DNA from: an uncultured Cellvibrionales bacterium
Lineage (GTDB): Bacteria > Pseudomonadota > Gammaproteobacteria > Pseudomonadales > GM7GCV1
Direction: 5' to 3'
NCBI GenBank assembly: GCA_913063225.1
Contig: CAJXYP010000001.1
Span: 1 to 57,307, forward strand
Length of the DNA: 57,307 bases
Made by a program: the position numbers and the translations under genes. Every line of letters starts with the position of its first letter. Position 1 is the stretch's first letter. The notes below the pieces were generated by a model. That model was given only the letters and a program-made list of their open reading frames with translations. It was not told the DNA's origin and did no database searches. Below are positions 26,843 through 36,503 of this stretch, one piece after another.

Positions 26843-27586
26843 CTATAAAAAGAGCAGCTTAATAATAAAGATGATCAACACAACATTGAGTACGCGGTTA
26901 ATAAGGTGCTCGCCCTTGCTCACCGACATATTCGCGCCTATCCAACCACCAATGGAATTGCCCACCGCCAAGCAAAGACCGGCTATCCAAAAAATCTCTA
27001 CCTGCGAAGCAAAGATAAATAGTGCAACACTGGTATAGCAGAGCACTACAAAAACCTTGTGCATATTTACCCGCACCAGATCCAAGCCCATTACCCGGTG
27101 CAATATTGGCATCAGTAAAAAGCCCACCCCAATTTGAATAAAGCCGCCCCAAAATCCCGCACCCACCATACAGATATGGCCGGCAATCAGCCGTTTAGTC
27201 GAAGGCTTTCCAACCTCTGTCGCTTCTTTCTTAGGCAGCGCCATAATGATCATCACGGCGACCATTACCAAAGCCAATACCCTATCAAACCACTCGCCTG
27301 ACAGCTGAGTTCCCACCATCGCTCCGACAATAGCTCCCGGCGTGGCAGCTGCCGCTAGACTTAAACTCAATTTGAAATCAGAAAAACCGCGTCGGAAAAA
27401 GGCGGTAACAGCCGTAATGTTTTGCGCCAAGATCGCTATACGATTGGTGCCGTTTGCAACGGGTCCGGGCATGCCCATAAAGAGCATTATTGGTACCGTA
27501 AGTAGCGAACCACCGCCGGCCATAACGTTTAGCCATCCGGCAAAAACACCGACAAAGGTCAACAGCGGAAAATACCAGAATTCCAC
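26843..27586 (-). CDS. TauE/SafE family sulfite/organosulfonate exporter-like protein
   Basis: 247 aa, GTG start, about eight membrane helices in two repeated halves. The family signatures FAGWLNVMAGGGSLLTVP and GFIQIGVGFLLMPIL are clear. Members export sulfite, sulfoacetate or related anions, or are of unknown specificity; nothing nearby identifies the substrate. Confidence 0.88.
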   Translation of the reverse strand: MEFWYFPLLTFVGVFAGWLNVMAGGGSLLTVPIMLFMGMPGPVANGTNRIAILAQNITAVTAFFRRGFSDFKLSLSLAAAATPGAIVGAMVGTQLSGEWFDRVLALVMVAVMIIMALPKKEATEVGKPSTKRLIAGHICMVGAGFWGGFIQIGVGFLLMPILHRVMGLDLVRVNMHKVFVVLCYTSVALFIFASQVEIFWIAGLCLAVGNSIGGWIGANMSVSKGEHLINRVLNVVLIIFIIKLLFL

Positions 27587-27613
27587 TAGCGGGCTACCCC
27601 AAGAATCCGCTGA

Positions 27614-28387
27614 CTAGCTGGCGTCACGCAGAAATACTGGTTTTGCGTCTGTTGAAGCTGCCGCGTTGTAGCGATAGCCATCCACATCAAAGTTCTGCAA
27701 CTGGCCAACATCTTCAATTTGGTTCTGGATAACCCAGCGGCTCATGCTGCCTCGAGCTTTTTTAGCGAAGAAGCTAATGATTTTGTATTTTCCAGATTTG
27801 TAATCTTTAAATACCGGCGAAACAATTTCGGCCTTAATAAGCTTGGGTCGAACCGCTGAAAAATATTCGTTGGAAGCTAGATTGAGCAAAACCTCGGATC
27901 GGGTTTTCTTAAGCTGCTTGTTCAGACCATCACTGATCTGCTCACCCCAAAAATCGTATAAATTGGCGCCACGTTCCGTTTTGAGCTTGCTGCCCATTTC
28001 CAATCGATAGGGCTGCATCAAATCCAATGGACGCAACAGACCATAGAGCCCGGAGAGTATTCGGAAATGCTCCTGAGCATATTCAAAATCTTCTTGGCTA
28101 AAGCTATTCGCTTGTAATCCTTGGTAAACGTCCCCAGTAAAGGCTAATACGGCAGGGCGCGCATTCTTCCGTGTTGCCTTTGGCTGCCAAGATAAATAGC
28201 GGCCAAAGTTGAGGTCGGCGAGCTTAGCGCTGATGCCCATTAACTCACTTACCTGAGGTGGTGAAAATTGCCGAAGTTGTTCAATCAGAATTTCGCTCTG
28301 TTCCATATACTGAGGCTTGGTCGCGCTTTTGGTAGCAAGAGAGCTCTCGTAGTCGAGGGATTTTGCTGGAGAAACTACTATTAGCAT
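27614..28387 (-). CDS. yaaA: Peroxide stress protein YaaA
   Basis: 257 aa, the family length. Begins MLIVVSPAKSLDYE, the family hallmark, and contains LSGLYGLLRPLDLMQPYRLEMG and LNLASNEYFSAV. In E. coli YaaA binds DNA, lowers free iron and limits Fenton damage during hydrogen peroxide stress. Monocistronic here, with the TauE-like gene 27 bases downstream on the same strand. Confidence 0.96.
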   Translation of the reverse strand: MLIVVSPAKSLDYESSLATKSATKPQYMEQSEILIEQLRQFSPPQVSELMGISAKLADLNFGRYLSWQPKATRKNARPAVLAFTGDVYQGLQANSFSQEDFEYAQEHFRILSGLYGLLRPLDLMQPYRLEMGSKLKTERGANLYDFWGEQISDGLNKQLKKTRSEVLLNLASNEYFSAVRPKLIKAEIVSPVFKDYKSGKYKIISFFAKKARGSMSRWVIQNQIEDVGQLQNFDVDGYRYNAAASTDAKPVFLRDAS

Positions 28388-28465
28388 TTGATTAGCGCTT
28401 TTGTTGGATAAATAATGGAGGCTATTATAGCCACCATTGACTCAGCTTACTCTTGAGGAAAATTA

Positions 28466-29998
28466 ATGAGGTCGATTAGCTTTAGTAAAGTCTGGATACT
28501 GGCACTTTTAACCAGTGTTATCGGTGCCTGCGCAGTAAACCCGGTTACGGGCAGAACAGAGGTATCCATAGTATCGCCGTCTCAGGCTATCGAAATGGGC
28601 ATCCAGCAATACGAGCCGGGGCAACAATCCCAGGGCGGTGTCTACCATATAGATGAAGACCTCAACGCCTACGTAAATAGAGTGGGGCAAAAATTGGCTT
28701 CAGCTTCAGAGGCCTACTACCTGCCCTACGAATTTGTAGTGCTAAACAATGGTGTACCAAACGCTTGGGCATTACCCGGCGGCAAAATTGCCGTCAACCG
28801 TGGACTATTAATAGAACTCGAAGACGAAGCTCAACTGGCAGCAGTTCTCGGCCATGAAGTTGTGCATGCAGCGGCCAATCATGGCGCCAGTCAGATGTCT
28901 CGCTCTGCACTCCTAAATATTGGCCTAATGGCCGGCGGAATACTCGCACAGGACTCGCAATACAGCGACCTTATATCCATGGGCTCGCAAATTGGTAGCG
29001 CTGCCTGGATGGCGAGCTATGGACGGGATGACGAATTAGAGTCCGATGAACATGGCATGCGCTATATGTCTATTGTTGGCTATGACCCGCAGGCCGCTGT
29101 CGAGCTTCAAGAAACCTTTGTGCGCCTCTCGGAAGGCAATTCCAGTAACTTTATAAGCGGGCTATTTGCCAGCCACCCACCTTCGCAGCAGCGCGTAGAC
29201 GCAAATATCGCTCACGCCGCCAACCTGCCCTCAGGCGGCATCAGAAACCGCGACGCCTATCAACGAGCAATAGCGCAGATAGTGGCTGACCAACCGGCCT
29301 ACGATGCTCAAGAAAGCGCCGTAGCCGCTTTGAGTGATGAAAACGCCGAACTCGCACTGGAATTTCTGGACCAAGCCGTTGAATTGCAACCGGACGAAGG
29401 ACAGTTTTGGGAACTGCGTGGCCACGCCTGGCAAATGAATGACAATCAGGACAATGCCGAAACTGCCTTTAGTACCGCTATCAATAAAAATCCCGATTAC
29501 TTTCAACACTGGTTAGTGCGCGGCCTACTCCGCAAAGAGATGGGCCAAATATCTTTGGCAGAAGAAGACCTGCACCGAGCTGAAGAATTGTTGCCAACCA
29601 GCAGCAGTGCTTACGCTCTGGGCGAGATCGCGGAGTCCCGTGGCGATATGCAAGCCGCCATGAGTTATTACTCTTCTGTTGCCGGCAGCGGTGGGGATTT
29701 GGGCCAACTCGCCAGCGCCAAAGTTGTGCGTTACGACTTACCCTCTAATCCCGGAACCTATATTGCTTCAACGATCACAACAGATAATCAGGGTCGAATG
29801 GTTGCTTTAGTGAGAAACGATTCAGGGATTCCTACCTCGGATATTAAGGTTCGGCTAACACTTTCGAGCAGCGGGCTATATAGAGACTACGAAATACGCG
29901 GCACCTTGGCTGACGGCCAACAGGACTCGGTCAATACCGGCATTGTTGCCGACTACAGCCTGTATTCTCTGCGGGTAATTCAGGCAATCCCTCGGTAA
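28466..29998 (+). CDS. M48 metalloprotease lipoprotein with TPR repeats
   Basis: 510 aa. Lipoprotein signal with Cys at residue 22 (VIGAC). The M48 peptidase domain (about 30-265) has zinc motif HEVVH at 130-134 and the third ligand in DELESDEHGMRYM. TPR-like helices follow (about 290-420), with a small C-terminal beta domain. The layout is like BepA, which acts on outer-membrane protein assembly, with an extra C-terminal domain. Expected to sit in the periplasm, anchored by lipid. CTTGAGGAAAATTA is the ribosome-binding site. Confidence 0.9.
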   Translation: MRSISFSKVWILALLTSVIGACAVNPVTGRTEVSIVSPSQAIEMGIQQYEPGQQSQGGVYHIDEDLNAYVNRVGQKLASASEAYYLPYEFVVLNNGVPNAWALPGGKIAVNRGLLIELEDEAQLAAVLGHEVVHAAANHGASQMSRSALLNIGLMAGGILAQDSQYSDLISMGSQIGSAAWMASYGRDDELESDEHGMRYMSIVGYDPQAAVELQETFVRLSEGNSSNFISGLFASHPPSQQRVDANIAHAANLPSGGIRNRDAYQRAIAQIVADQPAYDAQESAVAALSDENAELALEFLDQAVELQPDEGQFWELRGHAWQMNDNQDNAETAFSTAINKNPDYFQHWLVRGLLRKEMGQISLAEEDLHRAEELLPTSSSAYALGEIAESRGDMQAAMSYYSSVAGSGGDLGQLASAKVVRYDLPSNPGTYIASTITTDNQGRMVALVRNDSGIPTSDIKVRLTLSSSGLYRDYEIRGTLADGQQDSVNTGIVADYSLYSLRVIQAIPR

Positions 29999-30025
29999 AA
30001 GCCCCTAGATAAAAGAGACGACAAA

Positions 30026-30634
30026 ATGAACCCCGTTGCGCAATCTGTTTACGACTATTGGTTTGGCACCGATGGATTAAGTTTAGGCGCGGTAAAGGCC
30101 CGCGGATCTCTCTGGTGGCAAGGCTCCGCAGACACGGATTACGATATTGAGTGCCGTTTTGGCAAGTTGGTAGAGGCCGCGGGCAAAGGCGACTTTTCCG
30201 ATTGGATGTCAGACGCACGTTCGGCCTTGACGCTGATTATTTTGAACGATCAGTTTCCACGAAATATTTACCGCGGATCAGGGAAAGCTTTTAGTCATGA
30301 CTCTATAGCCCTTGGCTACTCAAAGCAGCTAGCAGCCTCTCCGCTTTTTGATGAACTTGAGCCAGTAGAAAAAATCTTTTCTTTGATGCCTTTTGAGCAC
30401 AGCGAAAATATTGACGACCAGAAATTCAGCGTAGCAAAATTTACCGAACTGTCTGAAAGCGTTGCCGAAGAATGGAAAGAAAGTATGAAATCCTATCGCC
30501 AATTTGCGCTAGATCATATGGAGATAGTTCGAGACTTTGGCCGATTTCCCCACCGCAACAAAGTGCTGGGTAGGGCGTCAACAACCGAAGAGATTAGGTA
30601 TCTAGAGGGCGGCGCCAGAACCTTTGGGCAGTAG
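30026..30634 (+). CDS. DUF924 family protein
   Basis: 202 aa, all-helical, matching the DUF924 (YjbK/TPR-like) family: DYWFG near the start, LTLIILNDQFPRNIYRGSGKAF in the middle, and FGRFPHRNKVLGRAST near the end. Function is unknown. It lies 27 bases after the M48 gene on the same strand and may be co-transcribed. Confidence 0.9.
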   Translation: MNPVAQSVYDYWFGTDGLSLGAVKARGSLWWQGSADTDYDIECRFGKLVEAAGKGDFSDWMSDARSALTLIILNDQFPRNIYRGSGKAFSHDSIALGYSKQLAASPLFDELEPVEKIFSLMPFEHSENIDDQKFSVAKFTELSESVAEEWKESMKSYRQFALDHMEIVRDFGRFPHRNKVLGRASTTEEIRYLEGGARTFGQ

Positions 30635-30644
30635 CCTAAAAAGC

Positions 30645-30656
30645 GCCAAATCTGGC
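30645..30656. terminator. Short hairpin between DUF924 gene and phoU
   Basis: A GCCA/TGGC stem with T-rich flanks on both sides (GCTTTTTAGG on the minus strand, CTTTTATT on the plus strand) sits between two converging stops. A weak bidirectional terminator is plausible. Confidence 0.45.
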
Positions 30657-30666
30657 AAGACTTTTA

Positions 30667-31395
30667 TTAAGAGTCCCGGAACTGTTTCTTCACTTCTTTT
30701 AAAGTCGCATGGCGAACGTCTACGCCTTTAACCGTATAGATCAAATGCTCCGCCATATTTTCAACGTGATCCGCGACGCGCTCTAAAGAACGCAGCGCCC
30801 ACATAACACTAAGCACAGCGGAGATAGAACGCGGGTCTTCCATCATGTAGGTGACCAACTCTCGAATGGCTGACTTCTGCTCTTCATCAACAATTTTCTC
30901 ACGACGCACAATAGTCAGAGATAAATCGGCATCCAGTCGACCATAGGCATCTAGTACCTGTCGCAACTTGTCCGCAACATATTGAGAGATATAGCGAATT
31001 TTTGCCCGACCAATACTTGAGGGTGAATTCGATTCTTCGGCAATACTAATCGTCAGCTTGGCAATTTTGTCCGCTTCGTCACCGATGCGCTCCAAATCCT
31101 GAACCGATTTTCCAACGCCTAGCACTAAGCGCAGATCGGAAGCTGTTGGCTGACGCATAGCAATCAAACGAACACAGAGCTTATCAATTTCGATATCAAA
31201 ATCATCGACCTGCTCTTCGTTGGCAATTACCGCTAACGCCAACTCGGTGTCCATCTCGATTAGGGCGGTAGTAGCGTCACTTAGTTGTTTTTCAACTAGA
31301 CCGCCCATCTCCAAAAGCTTGTTGACCAGATTACTTAGATCGTCATCAAATTTCTGAAAGATATGTTTTTCAGTCTGTGGTATTTCTTTAGCCAC
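30667..31395 (-). CDS. phoU: Phosphate signalling regulator PhoU
   Basis: 242 aa from the GTG at 31395, which has a near-perfect GGAGGAAATTCTT ribosome-binding site and gives the length of E. coli PhoU (241). An upstream GTG at 31434 adds 13 residues without such a site. Two three-helix bundles each carry the metal-binding ExxxD-type motifs, e.g. ERIGDEADKIAKL and ERVADHVENMAEH. PhoU links PstSCAB to PhoR and keeps the Pho regulon off when phosphate is plentiful. Last gene of the pst operon. Confidence 0.96.
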   Translation of the reverse strand: MAKEIPQTEKHIFQKFDDDLSNLVNKLLEMGGLVEKQLSDATTALIEMDTELALAVIANEEQVDDFDIEIDKLCVRLIAMRQPTASDLRLVLGVGKSVQDLERIGDEADKIAKLTISIAEESNSPSSIGRAKIRYISQYVADKLRQVLDAYGRLDADLSLTIVRREKIVDEEQKSAIRELVTYMMEDPRSISAVLSVMWALRSLERVADHVENMAEHLIYTVKGVDVRHATLKEVKKQFRDS

Positions 31396-31468
31396 AAGAA
31401 TTTCCTCCGCGGTTTGCTGTGCAGGCAATTGCACAGTTTTTGTAAGTGGTTTGCATAGCGTTCATGTC

Positions 31469-32287
31469 TTAGCCAAAACGACCGGTGATGTAGTCTTCTG
31501 TCAGCTGGTGAGAAGGATTGGTGAATATCTGTTCCGTCGCGCCAACTTCAATCAGCTTGCCTAAATGGAAATAGGCCGTACGCTTAGAAACCCGCGCCGC
31601 CTGCTGCATCGAATGCGTCACTATGGCGATGGTGAAGTTACTGCTCAGCTCATTTATAAGCTCTTCGATGCGCGCTGTTGCAATGGGATCCAGTGCTGAA
31701 CAGGGCTCATCCATCAAAATCACTTCAGGCTGAATAGCGATGGCCCGAGCAATACATAGTCGCTGCTGCTGACCACCGGATAAGCCCGTTCCCGGCTGAT
31801 GCAGCCGGTCTTTAACCTCTTCCCAGAGACCTGACTTTTTCAAGCTGGTTTCAACAATTTCATCCAACTCGGGTTTATCGCCAGCTAATCCGTGAATACG
31901 TGGGCCATAGGCCACATTTTCAAAGATGCTTTTAGGAAAGGGGTTTGGTTTTTGGAAAACCATGCCCACTCGCGCCCTAACTTTAACCGGGTCCATCGCC
32001 TTGGAATAGATACTCTCGCCATCCAACTCGATATCGCCAGAAACACGGCAATCGGGGATAGTATCGTTCATGCGATTCAAAGCCCGCAGAAAGGTCGACT
32101 TGCCGCATCCTGATGGGCCAATCATGGCAATAATTTCTCTATCGGCAATATCCAGGCTGACATTAAAAATGGCCTGCTTGTCGGCGTAAAAAACGTCGAC
32201 ATTCCGCATTACAAAACGCGGATTTTTGACAAAAGGTGTGCCTACGGTTTCGTAATCGTCTGCAATTTCAAATGAACTCACGCTCAA
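31469..32287 (-). CDS. pstB: Phosphate ABC transporter ATP-binding protein PstB
   Basis: 272 aa. Walker [21 protein letters not shown]-loop VFQKPNPFP, signature [14 protein letters not shown] and Walker [15 protein letters not shown] are exactly PstB-like. Supplies ATP energy to PstA/PstC. The longest frame starts at a TTG (32287); a GTG at 32281 is an alternative and the GGAG upstream does not settle it. A 171-base gap with two strong inverted repeats separates it from pstA, unlike the tight joins elsewhere in the operon. Confidence 0.95.
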   Translation of the reverse strand: MSVSSFEIADDYETVGTPFVKNPRFVMRNVDVFYADKQAIFNVSLDIADREIIAMIGPSGCGKSTFLRALNRMNDTIPDCRVSGDIELDGESIYSKAMDPVKVRARVGMVFQKPNPFPKSIFENVAYGPRIHGLAGDKPELDEIVETSLKKSGLWEEVKDRLHQPGTGLSGGQQQRLCIARAIAIQPEVILMDEPCSALDPIATARIEELINELSSNFTIAIVTHSMQQAARVSKRTAYFHLGKLIEVGATEQIFTNPSHQLTEDYITGRFG

Positions 32288-32334
32288 TAAACTCCTAAGT
32301 TCTCAAATTCTACCTTGCGGCCCACAGATGTGCC

Positions 32335-32352
32335 GCCATTGGCCCCAATGGC
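32335..32352. repeat. Palindrome in the pstA-pstB gap
   Basis: GCCATTGG, two C bases, then CCAATGGC form a perfect 8-bp inverted repeat 48 bases before the pstB start. In the transcript it would be a second, smaller hairpin after the large one at 32412-32448. Confidence 0.6.
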
Positions 32353-32411
32353 CAATGAAAGCGACATAAACGCAAGCCAATCGACGCTTTTGCGCCAGCG
32401 TTCTTGTCGCG

Positions 32412-32448
32412 TGCTCTGACAATTCTCAGAATGAGAATTGTCAGAGCA
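32412..32448. repeat. 16-bp perfect hairpin just after pstA
   Basis: TGCTCTGACAATTCTC, a 5-base loop, then the exact reverse complement GAGAATTGTCAGAGCA. The outer arm ends 10 bases after the pstA stop. No T-run follows on the minus strand, so it is not a classical terminator. It more likely stabilises the upstream mRNA end or is an RNase III / processing site that sets different levels of pstCA and pstB-phoU. Confidence 0.85.
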
Positions 32449-32458
32449 GATTAAAAAG

Positions 32459-33817
32459 TTACCAACGGCGCTCTAATCTGCGTCGCAGTATTACTGCCAA
32501 TCCGTTCATAGTGATAAGGAAGGCTAGCAAAACCAGTGTGGCACCCGATGTTTTTTCCAGGAAAGCCCGCTCAGGACTATCCGCCCACAAATAAATTTGT
32601 ACCGGCAATACTGTCGAAGAGTCGGTCACCCCTCCTGGCACATCTACAATAAAGGCTACCATACCGATCATCAGCAATGGCGCAGTTTCGCCAAGGGCCT
32701 TGGCCATTCCGATAATGGCCCCGGTTAGCATGCCCGGCATCGCCAAGGGCAAAACGTGGTGCATTATAGTTTGAGTATGGGAGGCTCCCACACCGAATGC
32801 CGCTTCTCTTATAGATGGCGGTACAGATTTCAGCGCCGATCGGCTGGCGATAATAATAGTCGGCAAGGTCATAAGCGCTAGAACTAGACCACCAACCAAA
32901 GGCGCCGATCGCGGCAAGCCAAAAAAGTTAATGAATATAGCCAAACCTAAAAGGCCAAAAATAATAGAAGGCACTGCCGCCAAATTATTGATGTTCAGCT
33001 CAATAAACTGGGTAAGACGATTCTTCGGCGCTATCTCTTCCAGATAGATTGCTGCACCAACGCCTAAAGGTACCGCAAGTATCAGGGTAACCAGCATGGT
33101 CAGCAAAGACCCCATGGCCGCACCGAGAATACCGGCTTGCTCCGGGTCGCGAGAGTCGCCGTTGGTGAAAAAGGATTTGTTAAAGACTATTCGCACTTCA
33201 CCCTGCGCGTCTAAATCATCTAGCCAGGCAATCTGAATGTCCTTAAAGCGTCTTTGCGCTTCCGGAAGGTCTCTGTCGATATAGCCTTTATGGAATACAT
33301 CGACATCATCATCCGCAATTAGCCAAATACTTTGGGTGGTATCCGCAAGTTCCGGGTTTGCTTCCAGCATGTCTTGAAGCATATATACCGAGGCGCTACT
33401 GACTATCGATCGCAACGCCCTGCGATCGTTTCGGCCACTCACCTCGGGGAACCGCTCATAGATGGCCAGTTGCAATATACGATCAAAATCTGCGCCGCGC
33501 ATATCTTCCGACGTGGGGTTAGCAGGCAATCCCATCTCGAGAGTGTCGAAATTAATCTCTAGCTGAATCTGAGTTTGCACAAAGGCTTTGTAGCCCTTGG
33601 CCGTGATATCCGCGAATAGAAGAAATACCGCCGACAAGCCTAGGAAGATCGCGATTCGGCCATACCACTGAAAGCGTGCTTCGGCACGGTATCGACGCTG
33701 CAAAGAGTTGTTTACTCGATCCGCAGTGGATAGTTTCGACTTGTTTTCTGGTGCCTTTTTATCTGCTGCACCATTTTCTAATGAAGGGGACTCCACAGAG
33801 TTTGGCTCGCTACTCAT
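32459..33817 (-). CDS. pstA: Phosphate ABC transporter permease PstA (long form)
   Basis: 452 aa, longer than E. coli PstA (296). A cytoplasmic N-terminus of about 50 residues precedes the first membrane helix, then an extra domain (about 75-235) of the DUF3333 type found in long PstA proteins, then the permease domain with five helices. The EAA-loop motif REAAFGVGASHTQTIMHHVLPLAMPGMLTGAIIG is split around the usual Gly. It pairs with PstC. Overlaps the pstC end by 8 bases. Confidence 0.93.
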   Translation of the reverse strand: MSSEPNSVESPSLENGAADKKAPENKSKLSTADRVNNSLQRRYRAEARFQWYGRIAIFLGLSAVFLLFADITAKGYKAFVQTQIQLEINFDTLEMGLPANPTSEDMRGADFDRILQLAIYERFPEVSGRNDRRALRSIVSSASVYMLQDMLEANPELADTTQSIWLIADDDVDVFHKGYIDRDLPEAQRRFKDIQIAWLDDLDAQGEVRIVFNKSFFTNGDSRDPEQAGILGAAMGSLLTMLVTLILAVPLGVGAAIYLEEIAPKNRLTQFIELNINNLAAVPSIIFGLLGLAIFINFFGLPRSAPLVGGLVLALMTLPTIIIASRSALKSVPPSIREAAFGVGASHTQTIMHHVLPLAMPGMLTGAIIGMAKALGETAPLLMIGMVAFIVDVPGGVTDSSTVLPVQIYLWADSPERAFLEKTSGATLVLLAFLITMNGLAVILRRRLERRW

Positions 33818-35192
33818 ATTGCTCTCTATATCTATTCACCACCCAGAGGGCGATAGCATTAAGCACAAGGGTTACCAAGAAGAGCATCAAACCTAGAGCA
33901 AATGCAGCTAAGGTTTTAGGGCTATCAAATTCTTGATCGCCTACCAGAAGAGTCACAATCTGCACGGTTACCGTAGTCACAGATTCTAAGGGGTTCATGG
34001 TCAAGTTGGCAGCGAGCCCGGCCGCCATCACCACAATCATGGTTTCACCAATAGCACGTGATACCGCCAGCAATATGCCACCAACAATACCAGGTAGCGC
34101 CGCCGGAATGACCACCTTAACGATGGTCTCGGATCTAGTAGCGCCCAACCCATAGGAGCCATCCCGCAAAGACTGTGGAACCGCATTAATTACATCGTCT
34201 GACAGAGAAGAGACAAAGGGAATAATCATAATTCCCATCACTGCCCCTGCCGCCAAGGCGCTTTCAGAGGAAGTGGTGAACCCCATCGACTGACCCCACT
34301 CGCGAATAGCGGGCGCCACCGTCAATGCGGCAAAGAAGCCGTATACCACTGTGGGTATGCCCGCCAAGATCTCCAACAAAGGCTTAGCGGTATTTCGCAA
34401 GCGCTGGCCTGCGTATTCGGAAAGGTAGATTGCTGAAAACAGTCCAATAGGAACCGCAACACACATGGCCATAAAGGATATTTGCAGCGTGCCCACAAAG
34501 AGTGGGATGGAACCAAAGCTACCCGAGGCACCAACCTGATCCGCTCTTATAGCGGTTTGCGGACTCCAGTGCAGGCCGAGTACAAAATCAAAAAACGGTA
34601 CTTGTTGAAAGAAGCGAGTCGCTTCAAAAAATACCGAGAGCACTATGCCCAGCGTGGTGATAATCGCCACCAAAGAACAGCAAATTAGCGCAACCCGGAA
34701 AATGGTTTCTACATGGTTACGCGCGCGTTTTGCAGCCTGTACTTGTAACCAAGCCAGAAAGGTACCGAGTAACCCAATGCCCAAAACCAAAATATTGCGC
34801 AACGTCTGGCTGGTCCCGCGCAACTCATTTAGATACTCCGCCGCCTCAATATGAGCCTGACTATCGCTCTGCAAGCGACCAGTAGAGATGTTTTCTATAG
34901 TATTTATTAGCAGTCCGCGCTGAACTTCATCCGCTGGTACCTCGGATACCAGCATCGAATCCAAAGTCATATGCTGCAATACATCGCGCTCAGAAAACTG
35001 CCAGATAGCCAATAAAAATAGCGCGGGAATCAAACACCAAAGAGCGACCATGGTGCCGTAATAACCAGGCAAGGAATGCAGAGACGTAATGCCGCCGTTA
35101 TTGCCAGCAATCGCCCTGGATTTTTTTAGGCCCAGAAAATAGGCAAGTGCGCTGACAACTAGCAGCGCAGATAATAAGGAAGTTGAATCCAT
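33810..35192 (-). CDS. pstC: Phosphate ABC transporter permease PstC (long form)
   Basis: 460 aa. Two N-terminal membrane helices and an extra extracytoplasmic region (about 65-125) precede the conserved permease core (about 225-455) with the coupling motif GSYGLGATRSETIVKVVIPAALPGIVGGILLA and VSRAIGETMIVVMAAG, typical of PstC. Overlaps pstA. A 60-base gap separates it from pstS. Both permeases in this operon are the long variants, which often occur together. Confidence 0.93.
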   Translation of the reverse strand: MDSTSLLSALLVVSALAYFLGLKKSRAIAGNNGGITSLHSLPGYYGTMVALWCLIPALFLLAIWQFSERDVLQHMTLDSMLVSEVPADEVQRGLLINTIENISTGRLQSDSQAHIEAAEYLNELRGTSQTLRNILVLGIGLLGTFLAWLQVQAAKRARNHVETIFRVALICCSLVAIITTLGIVLSVFFEATRFFQQVPFFDFVLGLHWSPQTAIRADQVGASGSFGSIPLFVGTLQISFMAMCVAVPIGLFSAIYLSEYAGQRLRNTAKPLLEILAGIPTVVYGFFAALTVAPAIREWGQSMGFTTSSESALAAGAVMGIMIIPFVSSLSDDVINAVPQSLRDGSYGLGATRSETIVKVVIPAALPGIVGGILLAVSRAIGETMIVVMAAGLAANLTMNPLESVTTVTVQIVTLLVGDQEFDSPKTLAAFALGLMLFLVTLVLNAIALWVVNRYREQYE

Positions 35193-35252
35193 TATGTATT
35201 AATTCCGGACGCTCATATTAAATACTCGCGTCCGGATGTTGGCCCTCAATTG

Positions 35253-36389
35253 TTAAAGCTGCATTGCTCTCATAGAGGCAGCGTCTGAGCCAAAGCTCTC
35301 TCGTTCTTCTTCTGGCATCGGAATCAATCCACGATCCGTTAGGTAGCCATCGTCACCCCAAGCCCGCTCTGACGTGAACTCATTAATGAACTCTTGCATG
35401 CCGGGAACAACCGAACTGTGCTGAGCTTTCACATAGAGATAGAGTGGACGGGAGACACTGTAAGAGCCGTCGGCGATGGCGTCAAACTCTGGCGTAACTC
35501 CTTCGATGACATGGCCCTGAACCGAGTCACTATTTTGATCCAAAAAGCTATATCCGAAGATACCTATGGCCTCACCGTTTGAGTTTAGCTTTTGTACGAT
35601 TAGGTTGTCGTTTTCGCCCGTTTCAACGTAAACGCCGTCTTCTCGAATGGTATGCGATAGCGCGCCAAAGACATCACCACCGTCAGCGCCGTTTTCAGCC
35701 ATACCCGCCATATCACCAATGCCTGCAGCATTCATAATGGCGATTAACTCACTGCCTTCTGCGCCCTCGATAGCCGCAAGAACCGGGAATCGTTCAGCAC
35801 CCACTTCCATCACAAGCTCAAGAAATGCATCCCGCGTACCGGAAGTAGGCGGAGGTCCTAAAATTTCAATGCGCCGATTTGGCAAACTGGCATTTATTTG
35901 ATTCCAATGCGTATAAGAATTTTCCACCAACTGAGTACCGTCTGCGCTTGGAACATTTGCAGCTAAAGCCAAAAATATTTCGTCTAGAGTCAACTCCATC
36001 ACGTCGTGGTCATAGCTGCTAGCAATTACCACACCGTCGTACCCAACCTTAAGTTCAAGAATGTCGGTAACGCCGTTAGTCTGGCAATCGTCAAACTCGC
36101 TTTGCTTGATGCGCCGAGACGCGTTGACCATATCGGCATACTCAACGCCGACACCGCCGCAAAACTGTTTCATACCACCGCCCGTACCGGTAGACTCGAC
36201 CTTAGGTGTTGGATAATCCGTAGAACGGCCAAATCGTTCAGCCACTACCGTGGTAAATGGATATACGGTAGAAGAACCTACAACGCTGATTTGATCTCGT
36301 GCGGCCTGTGCAGCAGGAGAAGCAATCATCAGAATTGTGATAGAAGTGGCAACAAAAAGGGATATATAAGGCTTCATTAGTTTGGTCAT
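35253..36389 (-). CDS. pstS: Phosphate ABC transporter substrate-binding protein PstS
   Basis: 378 aa. Signal peptide about 1-29 (ending AQA). The phosphate-binding stretches are visible as ISVVGSSTVYPFT, ESTGTGGGMKQFC and GPPTSGTRDAFLE. It captures phosphate in the periplasm. First gene of pstSCAB-phoU, with a Pho box about 50 bases upstream. Two in-frame ATGs lie 4 codons apart at the start; the first is used here. Confidence 0.95.
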   Translation of the reverse strand: MTKLMKPYISLFVATSITILMIASPAAQAARDQISVVGSSTVYPFTTVVAERFGRSTDYPTPKVESTGTGGGMKQFCGGVGVEYADMVNASRRIKQSEFDDCQTNGVTDILELKVGYDGVVIASSYDHDVMELTLDEIFLALAANVPSADGTQLVENSYTHWNQINASLPNRRIEILGPPPTSGTRDAFLELVMEVGAERFPVLAAIEGAEGSELIAIMNAAGIGDMAGMAENGADGGDVFGALSHTIREDGVYVETGENDNLIVQKLNSNGEAIGIFGYSFLDQNSDSVQGHVIEGVTPEFDAIADGSYSVSRPLYLYVKAQHSSVVPGMQEFINEFTSERAWGDDGYLTDRGLIPMPEEERESFGSDAASMRAMQL

Positions 36390-36438
36390 AGGGAAATCAC
36401 TAAGCTCTTGTTTAATTCTGGTTTATTTACAGATCAGA

Positions 36439-36460
36439 GTTTATGTAAGAAAAATGACAC
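36439..36460 (-). promoter_or_regulatory. Pho box upstream of pstS
   Basis: On the minus strand the half-sites GTGTCATTTTT and CTTACATAAAC lie in tandem 11 bases apart, matching the PhoB consensus well in the first and acceptably in the second. A TAAATA that may be the -10 begins 9 bases further on, and the pstS ATG is 50 bases away. The same box lies 44 bases ahead of the divergent TRAP gene start at 36504. Confidence 0.75.
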
Positions 36461-36503
36461 TTTTGTGAAAATGGGCATATTAGTTTCCGGGGGGAATAAT
36501 AGG

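Noticed and set aside
26709-27038. Plus-strand frame beginning MSKYDEIWQGIRQL
   Set aside because: More than half lies antisense to the TauE/SafE gene, there is no ribosome-binding site, and composition looks random after codon 45.
36408-36503. Longer DctQ N-terminus
   Set aside because: It would run through the pstS Pho box; the ATG at 36504 has a good ribosome-binding site and fits the family start.
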